64,000 bases of DNA from Arthrobacter sp. OAP107 (lineage in GTDB: Bacteria > Actinomycetota > Actinomycetes > Actinomycetales > Micrococcaceae). The first letter of the stretch is position 1, and each line of letters opens with the position of its first letter. The position numbers and the translations under genes are program-made. Positions 8,642-17,282 of the stretch are shown here, piece by piece. The stretch is taken from the NCBI RefSeq assembly GCF_040546765.1, contig NZ_JBEPOK010000001.1, positions 1,736,001 to 1,800,000 of the forward strand, in the 5' to 3' direction. The notes under the pieces are model-generated. The model worked only from the letters and a program-made list of their open reading frames with translations, was not told the DNA's origin and searched no databases.

Positions 8642-9086
8642 CAGTATTCCTGGCCGCTAACAACCCGGTTCTGCGCTTCAGGGGATCCTCCTCCGACTTT
8701 GTGTTCCGCCAGCCTAGCCCTGGTGTATCCCCATTCTGGAGGACATGCAACGGAATTTGTAGGTCTGCGGTACCCACGAGAACCCCAGAGCTGGTCGGAC
8801 CGATCCTGGTTACCGTCCACCAATCAGCCAGAATTTCGATGTCAGCAGGGCGCGCACACATGGTCTTTACGCTTTCCTGCCACGCTTGCTGGTCCACCCA
8901 TCGGTATGCTGAAAGGCGTCGATGACGTCCTGGTACGCCAGGTAAGTGACGTCCAAATCAATGTGATCATCATGGTCGGCCCGCAGGCGTTCCAGCCAGG
9001 CGGAGCCCGGCCGGGGGCATCCTGACCGTCTCAGATCGAGAGTCGTCACAGCCGAGTGACAGTCCCAAAACCAAGGAGAAGCATCC
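8642..9086. other. Intergenic stretch without a convincing gene
   Basis: Both strands show interrupted reading frames. The minus strand has coding-looking pieces (LRADHDDHIDLDVTYLAYQ near 8990, then PADIEILADWW in another frame near 8830). They may be a decayed continuation of the remnant at 8570-8640, but I cannot assign them. Confidence 0.4.
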
Positions 9087-9404
9087 ATGAACAAGAACGA
9101 GCTGGCCCAGTTGGGCCTCGACACGGATGGCCTTACGCCGGACGCCGACTACGTCCCGAACCCCTTCACCGCCGATGACGGTGTACACGTCGACCTCGTG
9201 TACCGCGCCTACCTGCAGCTCGAGCAGATCAACGCGCTGGGCGGCATCAACTTGCTCGGCGGCTCGCGCGAGCGGCTGGAGGAGATCTATGGCGGACTTG
9301 AGGATGGCATGGATCTGATGACGGCGGTGACGCGCTTTGGCGACGATGAGCAGCAGCATCGCGCCCAGCAGCTCATCGCGGCAGGGAAGATCAGCGGCTC
9401 CTGA
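9087..9404 (+). CDS. Small hypothetical protein
   Basis: 105 residues from ATG 9087 behind AAGGAGAAGC. The protein is acidic (DTDGLTPDADYVPNPFTAD) with a predicted helical middle (YLQLEQINALGGINLLGG, RERLEEIYGGLEDGMD). There are no membrane segments or cysteines. A strong terminator lies 13 bp after the stop, so this is a stand-alone transcription unit. I do not recognise the family. Confidence 0.75.
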   Translation: MNKNELAQLGLDTDGLTPDADYVPNPFTADDGVHVDLVYRAYLQLEQINALGGINLLGGSRERLEEIYGGLEDGMDLMTAVTRFGDDEQQHRAQQLIAAGKISGS

Positions 9405-9417
9405 CAGGCCTCGACGG

Positions 9418-9452
9418 AACCCCGACAGCCCCGGCTGTCGGGGTTCTTTCTT
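9418..9452 (+). terminator. Rho-independent terminator
   Basis: Perfect 12-bp stem AACCCCGACAGC / GCTGTCGGGGTT with a 4-nt loop, followed by CTTTCTTTCG. It is 13 bp after the stop at 9404. Confidence 0.9.
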
Positions 9453-9937
9453 TCGTCATGCAGACCGGACTGGCAAGAACCCTTGGATATGCCGAGGCCC
9501 GGCATGCGTCGCGCGGACATCAACTGAACCAGGCGAGGCCCACTCTTCCCCTGGACAGGGACCGCGGGAACCTCAGCATTTGGTTCCATAGCCGCTCATT
9601 ATCCGTCCATGCCGCGGCTCCTGTCTCCCGGCGCGTCCATGCGCCTAAGCAGGAAGAAGTCCGACCCTGGTGTTCATGTGGTGTTCGCACCGTTCTGCCT
9701 GATAATGCAAGAATCGCAGCACCCTCGCTCACACCGTTATTCGCTTTCCTCCGGGTCTATGTCCTTAACCATGTATGCGTAAAGCCATGCGAGCGGCGAC
9801 CGACTTACCGTGAAACATGCGCGCGGGAGCAGCGCCTGCCCGGCGCGGCCGAGCTATTGCCCGGGCTAGCCGTAGGCGAGGTGCAAGCGCTGAGCTCGGG
9901 ACCTTGACGCGGCGATGAAGGCTTCCTACGGTGAAAG
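9453..9937. other. Gene-poor stretch before the accessory block
   Basis: About 480 bp with no frame that has a ribosome site or conserved-looking protein on either strand, and no tRNA cloverleaf. It leads into the long hairpin at 9938 that precedes the DUF3223/NACHT genes and could be a decayed boundary of an inserted block. Confidence 0.45.
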
Positions 9938-9983
9938 ACCGCAAGGTGACCTGTGTCCTCCCGGACACAGGTCACCTTGCGGT
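9938..9983. repeat. Perfect 21-bp inverted repeat, 4-nt loop
   Basis: Left arm 9938-9958 (ACCGCAAGGTGACCTGTGTC plus C), loop TCCC, right arm 9963-9983. The arms match exactly. No T tract follows, and the repeat lies 68 bp upstream of the DUF3223 start. It could be a terminator for incoming transcription, an attenuator, or a relic of an element end. Confidence 0.7.
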
Positions 9984-10050
9984 GTCTCGCGCCCAGTGTC
10001 GGAGATGATGGTTAGAGCCGCAAATGATTCGAAGAAAGAAGTGAGGCGCA

Positions 10051-10698
10051 ATGGCAAAGTATGTGGTCGGCGAATTCTCCTTCTCAAAGAAGGGGGAGGT
10101 CGAGCAACTTCTTAGATCAGTGCTGGAGGAGCTGGAAGTCGGTGCGTTGGTCACCGATCCTTTGGTGGCTGATCTCCTCACAGCCTTGGCCAGAGAGCAC
10201 CCCGAGGCAACGGATAAAGTCGGCGCGGGGATTGAGTGCTGGGTTGTCGCCTCGAACAGGGACCTCGGATACACAACGAAGGGATTTCGCGCTAAGCAAA
10301 GGGGCCGGGACGAGCTTGTACGCTTCAGCTACACCGACGTCTTGAGGCCACCGAAGCAGCGAGCATTGGTGGCTGAAGCCCTCACACAAGAGGCTCTGGA
10401 TATTACCCGACGGTTCCGGACGGAAGCTTTTGCTGGCGGCCCCGTTCAATGTGCTCTCTCTGGGAAGATGATCCCAGAGAAGACCATGGCCGATGTCGTC
10501 CACCTCACTCCGCCTAGAGGTCACCTGCACAAGGCATTCTTGGAGTCGGAAGGACTGACCTACGAGTCGGTGGAGCTGGTGAAGCATCCGGTTGAATCCG
10601 GATACCGGCTGGTTGATCGGGAACTTGCTGAGCGGTGGAGGAACTTTCAGGAAGAACGCCTGGCCGGGTTGGCGATCGTTTTTCGTCGCGAGCACTAA
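10051..10698 (+). CDS. DUF3223 (DCL-domain)-like protein beside the NACHT gene
   Basis: 215 residues from ATG 10051; upstream GAAAGAAGTGAGGCGCA provides a weak GAGG site. The central part resembles the DUF3223/DCL fold: LLTALAREHPEATDKVGAGI, then a strand pair GYTTKGFRAKQRGRDELVRF and SYTDVL. The second half has VQCALSGKMIPEKTMADVVH. In bacterial DUF3223 proteins such a Cys/Gly segment often precedes an HNH-like region, but here a full Cys4 or HNH set is not visible. It is co-oriented with the HNH-NACHT gene 139 bp downstream. A shared defence role is suggested by position only. Confidence 0.65.
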   Translation: MAKYVVGEFSFSKKGEVEQLLRSVLEELEVGALVTDPLVADLLTALAREHPEATDKVGAGIECWVVASNRDLGYTTKGFRAKQRGRDELVRFSYTDVLRPPKQRALVAEALTQEALDITRRFRTEAFAGGPVQCALSGKMIPEKTMADVVHLTPPRGHLHKAFLESEGLTYESVELVKHPVESGYRLVDRELAERWRNFQEERLAGLAIVFRREH

Positions 10699-10836
10699 GG
10701 CCTAGTGCGAAAGGGGCCAACACGAGGCCGTGGAGGCTTCGAAGGCCAGTGAAGACGTGGCCCTTAGCGGCTGGCACGATGAACGCGCTGTCGTCTCTGT
10801 GAAAATACACTGGGATCCTTCGATTTGGGGAGTGGG

Positions 10837-13800
10837 ATGGGGATCGCAATTCGGGATCGCAAGGTTCTGTGGGCACGAGCGCACAACCAGTGCGCCTACC
10901 CTGCATGTTTGCAGGAGCTTATTGAAACACCGGATTTAGGCAATGGGAGCACGGTCCTCGGCGAGGAGGCGCATATTCGGGCGCAGAGTCCTGGGGGCGC
11001 AAGGTATGACCCCGAATACACGGAGGTCGACAGTCATGAAAACCTCCTGTTGCTGTGCCCGACCCATCACACCCTGATCGATAAGGATGATGGGACTCGG
11101 TTCACGGTTGCTTGGCTCCTTAAGATCAAGTCGGATCACGAGAAGCAGCAGAAGCGGCACAACGAACTACAGACCGCAATTCGAGCGTATTTGGGGGATC
11201 GCTACCACGCAGAAGATATCATCCAATTCCAACAAGCAGACCTTCACGGACCTTCCGTGGATTCCATGTTTGTTGATGTGCCGATTGGCACCCGCCGGGA
11301 CGGCTCTGTCATCACCAAATTTCTGGCACAGATAGCAGAGGCAGACCCCGGGGACACTGCAGAGCTCGAAATGCCCTCGGATTTCGTGGTTACCGGTGCC
11401 ACTCAGGCCCTTCTGCATCCCGACTGGGTTGGCAACGCAGTTCTCGTCGGTGGACCCGGGCAGGGAAAGTCGACCGTCCTCCAATACGTGTGCCAGTTCC
11501 ACCGTGCACGCCGGCTCGGCGAAGACGCCTATACAGCGGGAGATCTGGACCTCGCGAGAGCAGCGACGCCGGCACGTTTTCCAGTGCGGGTCGACTTACG
11601 AAAATACGCGCAATGGGCCGAAGCAAATCCGTCGAAGGGGTCCCACAAGGGGAAACGATCACGTCGAAAATCCCGGGACAGCCACTGGGACGGCGTGAAT
11701 GATGGTTGGCGGAGCCTGGAGGAGTATGTCGTTGAGGACATCGGCCGTCACATCGGGGCCAATAAGTTCGAAGCGCGAGACCTGGCCGTGCTGCTGGCTA
11801 CGGAACCGGTCCTGCTGGCCCTGGACGGCCTGGACGAAGTGGCTAGCCTGCCACTCCGTGAGCGTGTAACTAAGGAGATCGCGGGAGTTCAAGCCCGTCT
11901 CAGCCCAATCGCCGCCAACTTGGTAATTCTGGTAGCAACACGACCAGGGAGCTCGCTGCGGCCTCTGACAGGAACCAAGTCATTTCCCGTCCTACTCTTG
12001 CAGCGGCTCACCCAGGGTTTGAGGCTTCAGTACCTTCAACGCTGGGTCGCGGTTTCGAAACTTTCGAAAGAGTCCGCTGAAAGGCTTCAAGCAGCCTTCA
12101 TGGACAACCAATCCTTGCCTCACATCAACGAACTCGCCTCGTACCCGATGCAGCTGGCGATCCTACTGCATTTGCTTCACCGGAGACAGCTCCTACCGCA
12201 GCAGCGAACAGAGCTCTATAGGGAGTATCTGAAGACGTTCCTTGACCGCGAACAGACCGAAGACAAAGAACCGCTGCTCGCTAATCAAAGACGCGTCGTG
12301 GAGAACACACACGCGTTTCTGGCCTGGTATATCCAGACGAAGGCGGAGCAAGGAGAGAGCTCGGGAGCGATCGGCCGCGACCAACTCCGCACGCTCCTTC
12401 GGGAATTCCTCGCCGGGCGCAACGAGGAATTGAAGCTTGCGGAGACGTTATATTCCGCAATCACAAGCCGAGTCCTGTGCCTGGTCGAGCGGGATGACGC
12501 ATTCGAGTTTGAAGTCCAGTCCCTGCGTGAGTACTTTGCCGCCTGGTACATTTTCCAGAACCTTCCGCCTAAGGGAAACGGCAATTCCAGGGATGACGGG
12601 CTAGACGCGCTGTTGGAGCGTCCTTATTGGGCTAACGTCTGCCGCTTCTTCATCGGCATGCTGTCAGACGGGGAAGTCCGGGCGCTGCGAGACAATTTCC
12701 GAGTCGTCGACAAGCGGGTATCGCCGCTGCCCATCATTCGTTCAATGGCCGCCACGATTCTCAATGATCGCACTTACGAGGGGCACACCGACTCGACGAT
12801 CCGCGACGCCGTGAACATTGTGCTCGATGGCCCGGGGGTACTCCTCGCTGAGGATGGTTTGTTTGACGGCGGCGGAGCCCCGTTAAGACTAGGGGAGCGG
12901 GCTGGCCGTTCCCAAGCTGTTGCCCACTTGAAAGAGCGACTCGAGGGAAACGAATCCAATGTGCGGCGCGACGCAATCGCTAGTTGCCTCAGGGGCCATG
13001 CAATACCCGAGGATGACGTTGCGAGCTGGTGGTGGAGTCAATTTGACCTGAGCCCGGAATGGTTCGAGTCAGCTTCGATCCTTGGAGTCTTCAACGCTCT
13101 TGGCGGCGTGCAGGTTAGCCACCTACGCTCCCTGATTAGCAATGTCGACCAGGATTCGGAGTGGTTCACAGACCTTCTCGCCCGAGGACGATACGACGGC
13201 GGAGACTTGGAGATACTCGAGGCAGCAAGGAGGGAACTCAACGACGGGGCCGCATGCAGCACCAGATCTGACTTGGGAAGAACTGACTTAACGATCTTGA
13301 TCGAATGCGCCGAGATTGCGGCAGCTGGGGCAATCCTCCGTACGCCTCAAGCTGAAGACATGCTTTCTCGAGAGCGTGCGGCCCGGCTCAACAGTGACTC
13401 TTTTAGCTCGCGCATTATGAGAGCTACTTTGACATTCCCTGACAACTTCGATTCGTCGTCGCCCGTCGACTGGCAAGAACGGCTTCTTGTGTTGGCCGAG
13501 GTTTGGGGCGGCGGCTATGTCTTGCGCCGCGCCGTGTCGGCGCTACCGGAGAGCATTGACAACGCGGCGATTGAATCCATGGGGCGCAACACTAACAGCG
13601 ACCTGTCCGAGGCGGTTGCAACAGAAGTCGCATACCGTGCAAACCGTGGGAACTCTGAGTGGTGGCGGACTCATTTGGAGGCGAGCAAAGGACCTTGTGA
13701 TCGCATGATTGCAATCCTGGCCCTTTTTGAGCGTTCACATGCAAAGGTGTTCATTGAGCTCTCGGACATCATCGACAGAATGGTCGGAGAACTTGCACCG

Positions 13801-14298
13801 AAGCGTTACAGAATTGTGGAACATACCCTTCGCAAGGATGCGGTAGCCCGCAGGGTTCGCCCACTCGCCCTCCAGGAGGCCCTGCGAACAAAACAAATAG
13901 ACCTCTCCGGGAGGGCGCTCTGGCTCGTGAGAATCGTCGGCTCTGACGCAACTAAGCAGCGAGTGGGACCGGAGCTCGAAACGAAACTCGGTGACTTGCT
14001 TCGGTCAGGAATCACTGACGGGCGTGAAGCCGTTGGTGCCGCGTATACCAAGAGAAAGCTGAAACTGGGTGCGTTCAAGTACGCCCGTCAAGCCCTCCCG
14101 CCAGGCAGCTGGGCAAGCGATGCCATCATCGCAAGCATGACCGTCCCGCTTGCAAAAGAAATACTCTTCGAGCCTGAGAACTGGCCTATCGACATCGTGC
14201 AGATTGCATCAGAACGGCTGCTCGCCGAACGAACCCGGCGACTGAAAACACTGGATGAAGTCTCTTCGACAAATCGTTGGTTCGACGAGGAGAAATAG
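10837..14298 (+). CDS. HNH nuclease-NACHT NTPase fusion (bacterial NLR-like/STAND defence protein)
   Basis: 1153 residues from ATG 10837 (GGGGAG four bases before; an in-frame TTG at 10825 is less likely). Residues 9-84 form an HNH module: Cys19 and Cys24, EEAHIRAQ (His46), ENLLLLCPTHHTLID (Asn69, Cys74, His77/78, Asp82). The NTPase core follows: Walker A GGPGQGKST at 205-213 and Walker B LLALDGLDE at about 326-334, with the DGxDE form typical of NACHT. A sensor-like RPGSSLRPL comes later, then LREYFAAWYIF near residue 570, as in the winged-helix end of NACHT proteins. About 580 further residues are helical repeats with no clear family. The architecture (effector, NTPase switch, sensor) matches anti-phage NLR-like proteins. 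Activity and trigger are inferred. Confidence 0.85.
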   Translation: MGIAIRDRKVLWARAHNQCAYPACLQELIETPDLGNGSTVLGEEAHIRAQSPGGARYDPEYTEVDSHENLLLLCPTHHTLIDKDDGTRFTVAWLLKIKSDHEKQQKRHNELQTAIRAYLGDRYHAEDIIQFQQADLHGPSVDSMFVDVPIGTRRDGSVITKFLAQIAEADPGDTAELEMPSDFVVTGATQALLHPDWVGNAVLVGGPGQGKSTVLQYVCQFHRARRLGEDAYTAGDLDLARAATPARFPVRVDLRKYAQWAEANPSKGSHKGKRSRRKSRDSHWDGVNDGWRSLEEYVVEDIGRHIGANKFEARDLAVLLATEPVLLALDGLDEVASLPLRERVTKEIAGVQARLSPIAANLVILVATRPGSSLRPLTGTKSFPVLLLQRLTQGLRLQYLQRWVAVSKLSKESAERLQAAFMDNQSLPHINELASYPMQLAILLHLLHRRQLLPQQRTELYREYLKTFLDREQTEDKEPLLANQRRVVENTHAFLAWYIQTKAEQGESSGAIGRDQLRTLLREFLAGRNEELKLAETLYSAITSRVLCLVERDDAFEFEVQSLREYFAAWYIFQNLPPKGNGNSRDDGLDALLERPYWANVCRFFIGMLSDGEVRALRDNFRVVDKRVSPLPIIRSMAATILNDRTYEGHTDSTIRDAVNIVLDGPGVLLAEDGLFDGGGAPLRLGERAGRSQAVAHLKERLEGNESNVRRDAIASCLRGHAIPEDDVASWWWSQFDLSPEWFESASILGVFNALGGVQVSHLRSLISNVDQDSEWFTDLLARGRYDGGDLEILEAARRELNDGAACSTRSDLGRTDLTILIECAEIAAAGAILRTPQAEDMLSRERAARLNSDSFSSRIMRATLTFPDNFDSSSPVDWQERLLVLAEVWGGGYVLRRAVSALPESIDNAAIESMGRNTNSDLSEAVATEVAYRANRGNSEWWRTHLEASKGPCDRMIAILALFERSHAKVFIELSDIIDRMVGELAPKRYRIVEHTLRKDAVARRVRPLALQEALRTKQIDLSGRALWLVRIVGSDATKQRVGPELETKLGDLLRSGITDGREAVGAAYTKRKLKLGAFKYARQALPPGSWASDAIIASMTVPLAKEILFEPENWPIDIVQIASERLLAERTRRLKTLDEVSSTNRWFDEEK

Positions 14299-14485
14299 AT
14301 AGTAGTCGCCGAAGCTGACTCAGCGGGCTTCCGAAGGGTGTCGAATCCTCTCCGCGCCGCATGCCCATGCAACGCAGCTGTTCAGAGAGACGTTCGCTAA
14401 CCACCTCGGAGTTGAGAATTGGTGTGGACTGTGGCTGTCCTCGGGTTCGTGCCTATGCATCACTTGGGAGAGGGGTTCGTGACGC

Positions 14486-14621
14486 CTAACCCGCCCGACC
14501 AGCGACACGACGTGGCGAAGGTCTACGCCATATCTCGTCGCACCAGCAGCCGCCATCCTCATGCTCGTGGGACGACCAGGACGCATTTTCCAAGCAGGAT
14601 GATGTCTTCATAATCGAGCAT
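14486..14621 (-). pseudogene. Frameshifted copy of a small Cys-rich protein (intact relative at 45186-45287)
   Basis: The minus strand starts MLDYEDIILLGKCVLVV at 14621, then hits a stop at 14559. In the next frame the expected continuation HEHEDGGCWCDEIW is readable. The copy near 45.2 kb reads MLSYEDIILLGEERVLVI followed by QEHEESRCWCGQTWQ in a single frame. One base is therefore lost or gained here near 14565-14575. Function is unknown; CWC suggests metal binding. Confidence 0.6.
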
Positions 14622-14722
14622 GCCTCCACTGCAGCATCAGCGGACGGCTGTCCGGCGGAGGTCCCACACGCGTTGAGAAAGCATTGATACTTTGGATTAG
14701 GGGGAAAGGGGGGAACTCGGAA

Positions 14723-15007
14723 ATGGGTCTTAGAAGTCTTTTTCAACGAAAAGCCGCAACCGCGGCACCCATAAGTCCAGTCGTGGCCGCAGGACCTGGC
14801 CCGAGCGCGCCCATGTCACCGGAGCTCCAAGCGGAACTCCGGGAAGCGTGGGCAGAGCTAACTGAGGCCGCCAAAGCATCGAAAGTGAAAAACTTCCACG
14901 CATGTACACGTACGGCCCGGCACTGGACGGAAGACCCGGCGGCAGTCAGAGCCATAGCGGCCACACTCCGTGAATTCCCGGATACAGACAGCCAGCAGAC
15001 GACATAG
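14723..15007 (+). CDS. Small hypothetical protein
   Basis: 94 residues from ATG 14723, with GGGGGAA upstream; an in-frame TTG/ATG region upstream would extend it to 14684. The N-terminus is basic (MGLRSLFQRK), followed by an Ala/Pro/Gly linker and a helical region ELQAELREAWAELTEAAKAS with one Cys-His segment (NFHACTRTARHW). No family is recognised. A long hairpin overlaps its stop codon, suggesting a single-gene unit. Confidence 0.55.
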   Translation: MGLRSLFQRKAATAAPISPVVAAGPGPSAPMSPELQAELREAWAELTEAAKASKVKNFHACTRTARHWTEDPAAVRAIAATLREFPDTDSQQTT

Positions 15008-15038
15008 TGACCTACGGGCGTTGGCCCGTAGATCACTA
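15005..15038 (+). terminator. Hairpin overlapping the stop codon
   Basis: Arms 15005-15019 (TAGTGACCTACGGGC) and 15024-15038 pair over 15 bp with one mismatch; the loop is GTTG. The first bases are the stop codon of the preceding small gene. It lacks a T run. Confidence 0.55.
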
Positions 15039-15207
15039 CAGCTCACCGGAAGGCCGGCGGTCGACATTTTCACTCAGCTCCTGGGACGGTTTGCAGGGAA
15101 TTGACATGCCGTGGGCGAGGATTGAGCCATGGTAAACGTATCCGCGGTTTAACCGCCGTGATCTACAAGCAGATTGGGTCCGTGTCGATGCTCCACCCTG
15201 TGTCCTC

Positions 15208-16026
15208 ATGAAGAAGATGAGGCTCCGGTACGCCGGAGCGTGTCGGCTGTGCGGTGCATCTCTTCCGGCCGGGACGGAAGCGATGTACGAGAGCGAGACG
15301 AAGACCGTCCGATGCTTGGAGTGTGCCACCGAGACCCCGGAAACAGCCCCCCACCTGAAACGAGTTGGTGATAACTCGTTGTCCACTGAGTCCGGAATCG
15401 CTGGCTCGTCAGCCCGACGCGAGTATGAGCGTCGCAAAGCGAAAGACGAGGAAAAGCTCCGCGAGAAATGGGGTCCATTCGGCGGCATCGCAGTCACCCT
15501 CTCTGACGAACGCCAAAGCACCAAGTCCTGGGATCGAGGCGCGATTAGCGAGGAACGCCTCGGCGCTCGGCTGGATGCCCTGGCCGCCGACGGCCTGGCC
15601 GTCCTTCACGACCGACGCATTCCCGGCTCGAAAGCCAACATCGACCACATCGCCATCACTCGCAGTGGAATCTGGGTCATCGATGCCAAAAGGTACAAGG
15701 GACGGCCTGAACTGAAGATCGAGGGTGGCATCTTTCGCCCCCGCGTCGAGAAACTCCTCGTCGGCCGACGGGATTGCACGAAACTGGTCGATGGGGTGCT
15801 CAAACAGGTCGACGTCGTGCGAGACCTTATCGGGGATGTTCCGGTCACCGGGGCGCTGTGCTTTGTTGAAGCCGACTGGCCCTTGATCGGAGGCGCATTC
15901 TCGACCCATGGCATTCATGTACTCTGGCCGAAACGACTGGCCAAAGTGCTTGTAGAAAAGCCCGCCGGCGACGTTGACGTGGCGAGGATGCGTGAGACGG
16001 TTGCCTCCCGGTTCAAGCCTGCTTGA
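15208..16026 (+). CDS. NERD-domain (nuclease-related) protein with N-terminal zinc ribbon
   Basis: 272 residues. The N-terminus has CRLCGASLPAG and a second pair in RCLECATETP (CxxC...CxxC, residues 12-47). A charged linker (ARREYERRKAKDEEKLREKW) follows, then a NERD domain from about residue 105: SKANIDHIAITRSGIWVIDA and KRYKGRPELK, then ALCFVEADWPLIG. The D...IDAKxxxG pattern is the PD-(D/E)XK-like core of NERD. These proteins are assumed to act on DNA but are poorly characterised. The upstream gap carries no obvious ribosome site, so the ATG at 15208 is the only reasonable start. It sits within the accessory/defence block. Confidence 0.82.
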   Translation: MKKMRLRYAGACRLCGASLPAGTEAMYESETKTVRCLECATETPETAPHLKRVGDNSLSTESGIAGSSARREYERRKAKDEEKLREKWGPFGGIAVTLSDERQSTKSWDRGAISEERLGARLDALAADGLAVLHDRRIPGSKANIDHIAITRSGIWVIDAKRYKGRPELKIEGGIFRPRVEKLLVGRRDCTKLVDGVLKQVDVVRDLIGDVPVTGALCFVEADWPLIGGAFSTHGIHVLWPKRLAKVLVEKPAGDVDVARMRETVASRFKPA

Positions 16027-16144
16027 GTCAGGGCCCACGTTCCAGGCCGCTCGGAACCACACCGAGGGGACAGCTTACGGGAAGGAAGCCAGGCATCGAT
16101 GGGTAGTGAACTTGCAGTCCGGCCGCCTGCCCAGGCTCCCATGA

Positions 16145-16258
16145 TGAAGCATCGGCCCCCTCGACGTCGCGACAGTTCGGGAAGCCCGTGCCAACCGCCG
16201 TTTCGAAGCTTTTCGCGAAGTTCGTCAGATTCTGGACCGCGGGCAGGATGCCTGCTAG
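16145..16258 (+). pseudogene. Remnant C-terminus (EARANRRFEAFREVRQIL)
   Basis: An open stretch of 37 codons after a stop, without a start codon, reading SIGPLDVATVREARANRRFE and on to RQILDRGQDAC and a stop. It converges on the gene ending at 16334. The same pair of gene ends occurs, inverted, at 8505-8640. The parent family is not identified. The rest of 16027-16333 shows nothing else. Confidence 0.45.
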
Positions 16259-16333
16259 GTCGGGTACATGTGCAGCCATTTATCCATGCCCTCCACGAAG
16301 CCATCTGACTTCGGATACGGCAGAGCCAAGCCG

Positions 16334-16750
16334 CTAGTTGCGCTTTTCGGCCGGCCGGTACCTGTCACCAAAGGCGACCAAGAAGCTCTGGAGCAGCGTC
16401 ATGCTGCCCAGTATGTCCACTGGCCGGGAACGGGTTTCTGCCGGCAGTGGGCTGACCATCCAGGTGGCGAACACGTTATGAGGAATCTTCAGGCTCATCG
16501 CCTGGTCAAAGAGGCGCAGCACAGGTTCGTGGAAGAGCCCATCTTTGAGCTGGAAGCCTGGGCAGAAGGTTCCCTCGCCGATGAATACTCGAACTGCCCG
16601 GCGCATGGCCTCCGGGTCGCCGAGGTATTGGAAATGCGTCTCCAGGTCTGCCGCTGTCGGCAAGGTAAATTCTTCGCGGATGCTGTCCCAGATATGCTCC
16701 GGGACAGCCGGCCAAAACCGCTCAGCCTTCGCATTCGACGCAGTAGGCAT
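16334..16750 (-). CDS. Hypothetical protein, possibly MbcA/ParS-type antitoxin-like
   Basis: 138 residues from ATG 16750, overlapping the end of the DUF4193 gene by 29 bp. The middle reads EAMRRAVRVFIGEGTFCPGF, then DGLFHEPVLRLFDQAMS. The C-terminal part FATWMVSPLPAETRSRPVDI followed by LGSMTLLQSFLVAFGDRYRP resembles the WM-SPxP...RPVDxL pattern of the DUF2384 (MbcA/ParS/Xre) toxin-binding domain. That assignment is tentative. A matching RES-type toxin is not seen; only the unassigned remnant at 16145-16258 faces it. Confidence 0.5.
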   Translation of the reverse strand: MPTASNAKAERFWPAVPEHIWDSIREEFTLPTAADLETHFQYLGDPEAMRRAVRVFIGEGTFCPGFQLKDGLFHEPVLRLFDQAMSLKIPHNVFATWMVSPLPAETRSRPVDILGSMTLLQSFLVAFGDRYRPAEKRN

Positions 16751-17021
16751 GGCCGTCCTTCTCACGGGCCTTCTGCGAACGGTGGCGGACCAGGAAGCAG
16801 GACCAGCAGGTGAACTCATCGTCAGCCTGCGGGATGACCTGGACGACCAGCTCTTCGGCAATGAACTCCCCGCCAGGGGTCAGGCCGTCCAGGGCGTCAG
16901 TCTCGTCGAGCTCCTGAACCACGGATTTCGCATCCGGGGCTTTGGCGGACTTCAGGGCCTCCAGGGAGTTTTCCTGGGATTCCTTGACGTCGGTGCGCAG
17001 TTCATCGTAATCGGTTGCCAC
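16722..17021 (-). CDS. DUF4193 family protein
   Basis: 99 residues, the usual size, starting at GTG 17021 (VATDYDELRTDVKESQENS). It carries the conserved acidic middle (ELDETDALDGLTPGGEF) and a terminal zinc ribbon: FTCWSCFLVRHRSQ and YCVECEG (CxxC...CxxC). DUF4193 proteins are conserved across actinobacteria and normally chromosomal; their role is unknown. The frame stays open upstream to 17195, but the family start is here. The 260 bp up to the next gene at 17283 hold its promoter and nothing else recognisable. Confidence 0.88.
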   Translation of the reverse strand: MATDYDELRTDVKESQENSLEALKSAKAPDAKSVVQELDETDALDGLTPGGEFIAEELVVQVIPQADDEFTCWSCFLVRHRSQKAREKDGHAYCVECEG

Positions 17022-17282
17022 GGAGGTGCATCTCTTCTCTGTTGAGGGGGTATTACCGGTCCTGCAACGTATGGGACACGGGAGAAATTCCCTGAAAGTG
17101 CAGTGCTGCATGGGCACACAATCAGAACCCCAGGGAACATGGGCATTGCCGAGAGTCAGTCGGCCACTTGGGGTTTCAATATCAGGAAGTGACACCTAGT
17201 CTGGGACAGAGCCGATGGCCGCGACATTTGCGGACCCAACCACCGGTTCGTTCGTCTTATAACTCTGGTCTTTGGGGGAACC

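Noticed and set aside
8867..9124. Minus-strand frame with LRADHDDHIDLDVTYLAYQ overlapping the 9087 gene
   Set aside because: Its start lies inside the better supported plus-strand gene and the frame breaks at 8867; at most a remnant.
16334..16750. Assignment as a definite MbcA antitoxin with RES toxin
   Set aside because: Only the C-terminal pattern resembles DUF2384 and no RES-domain gene is visible next to it, so kept as a tentative call.
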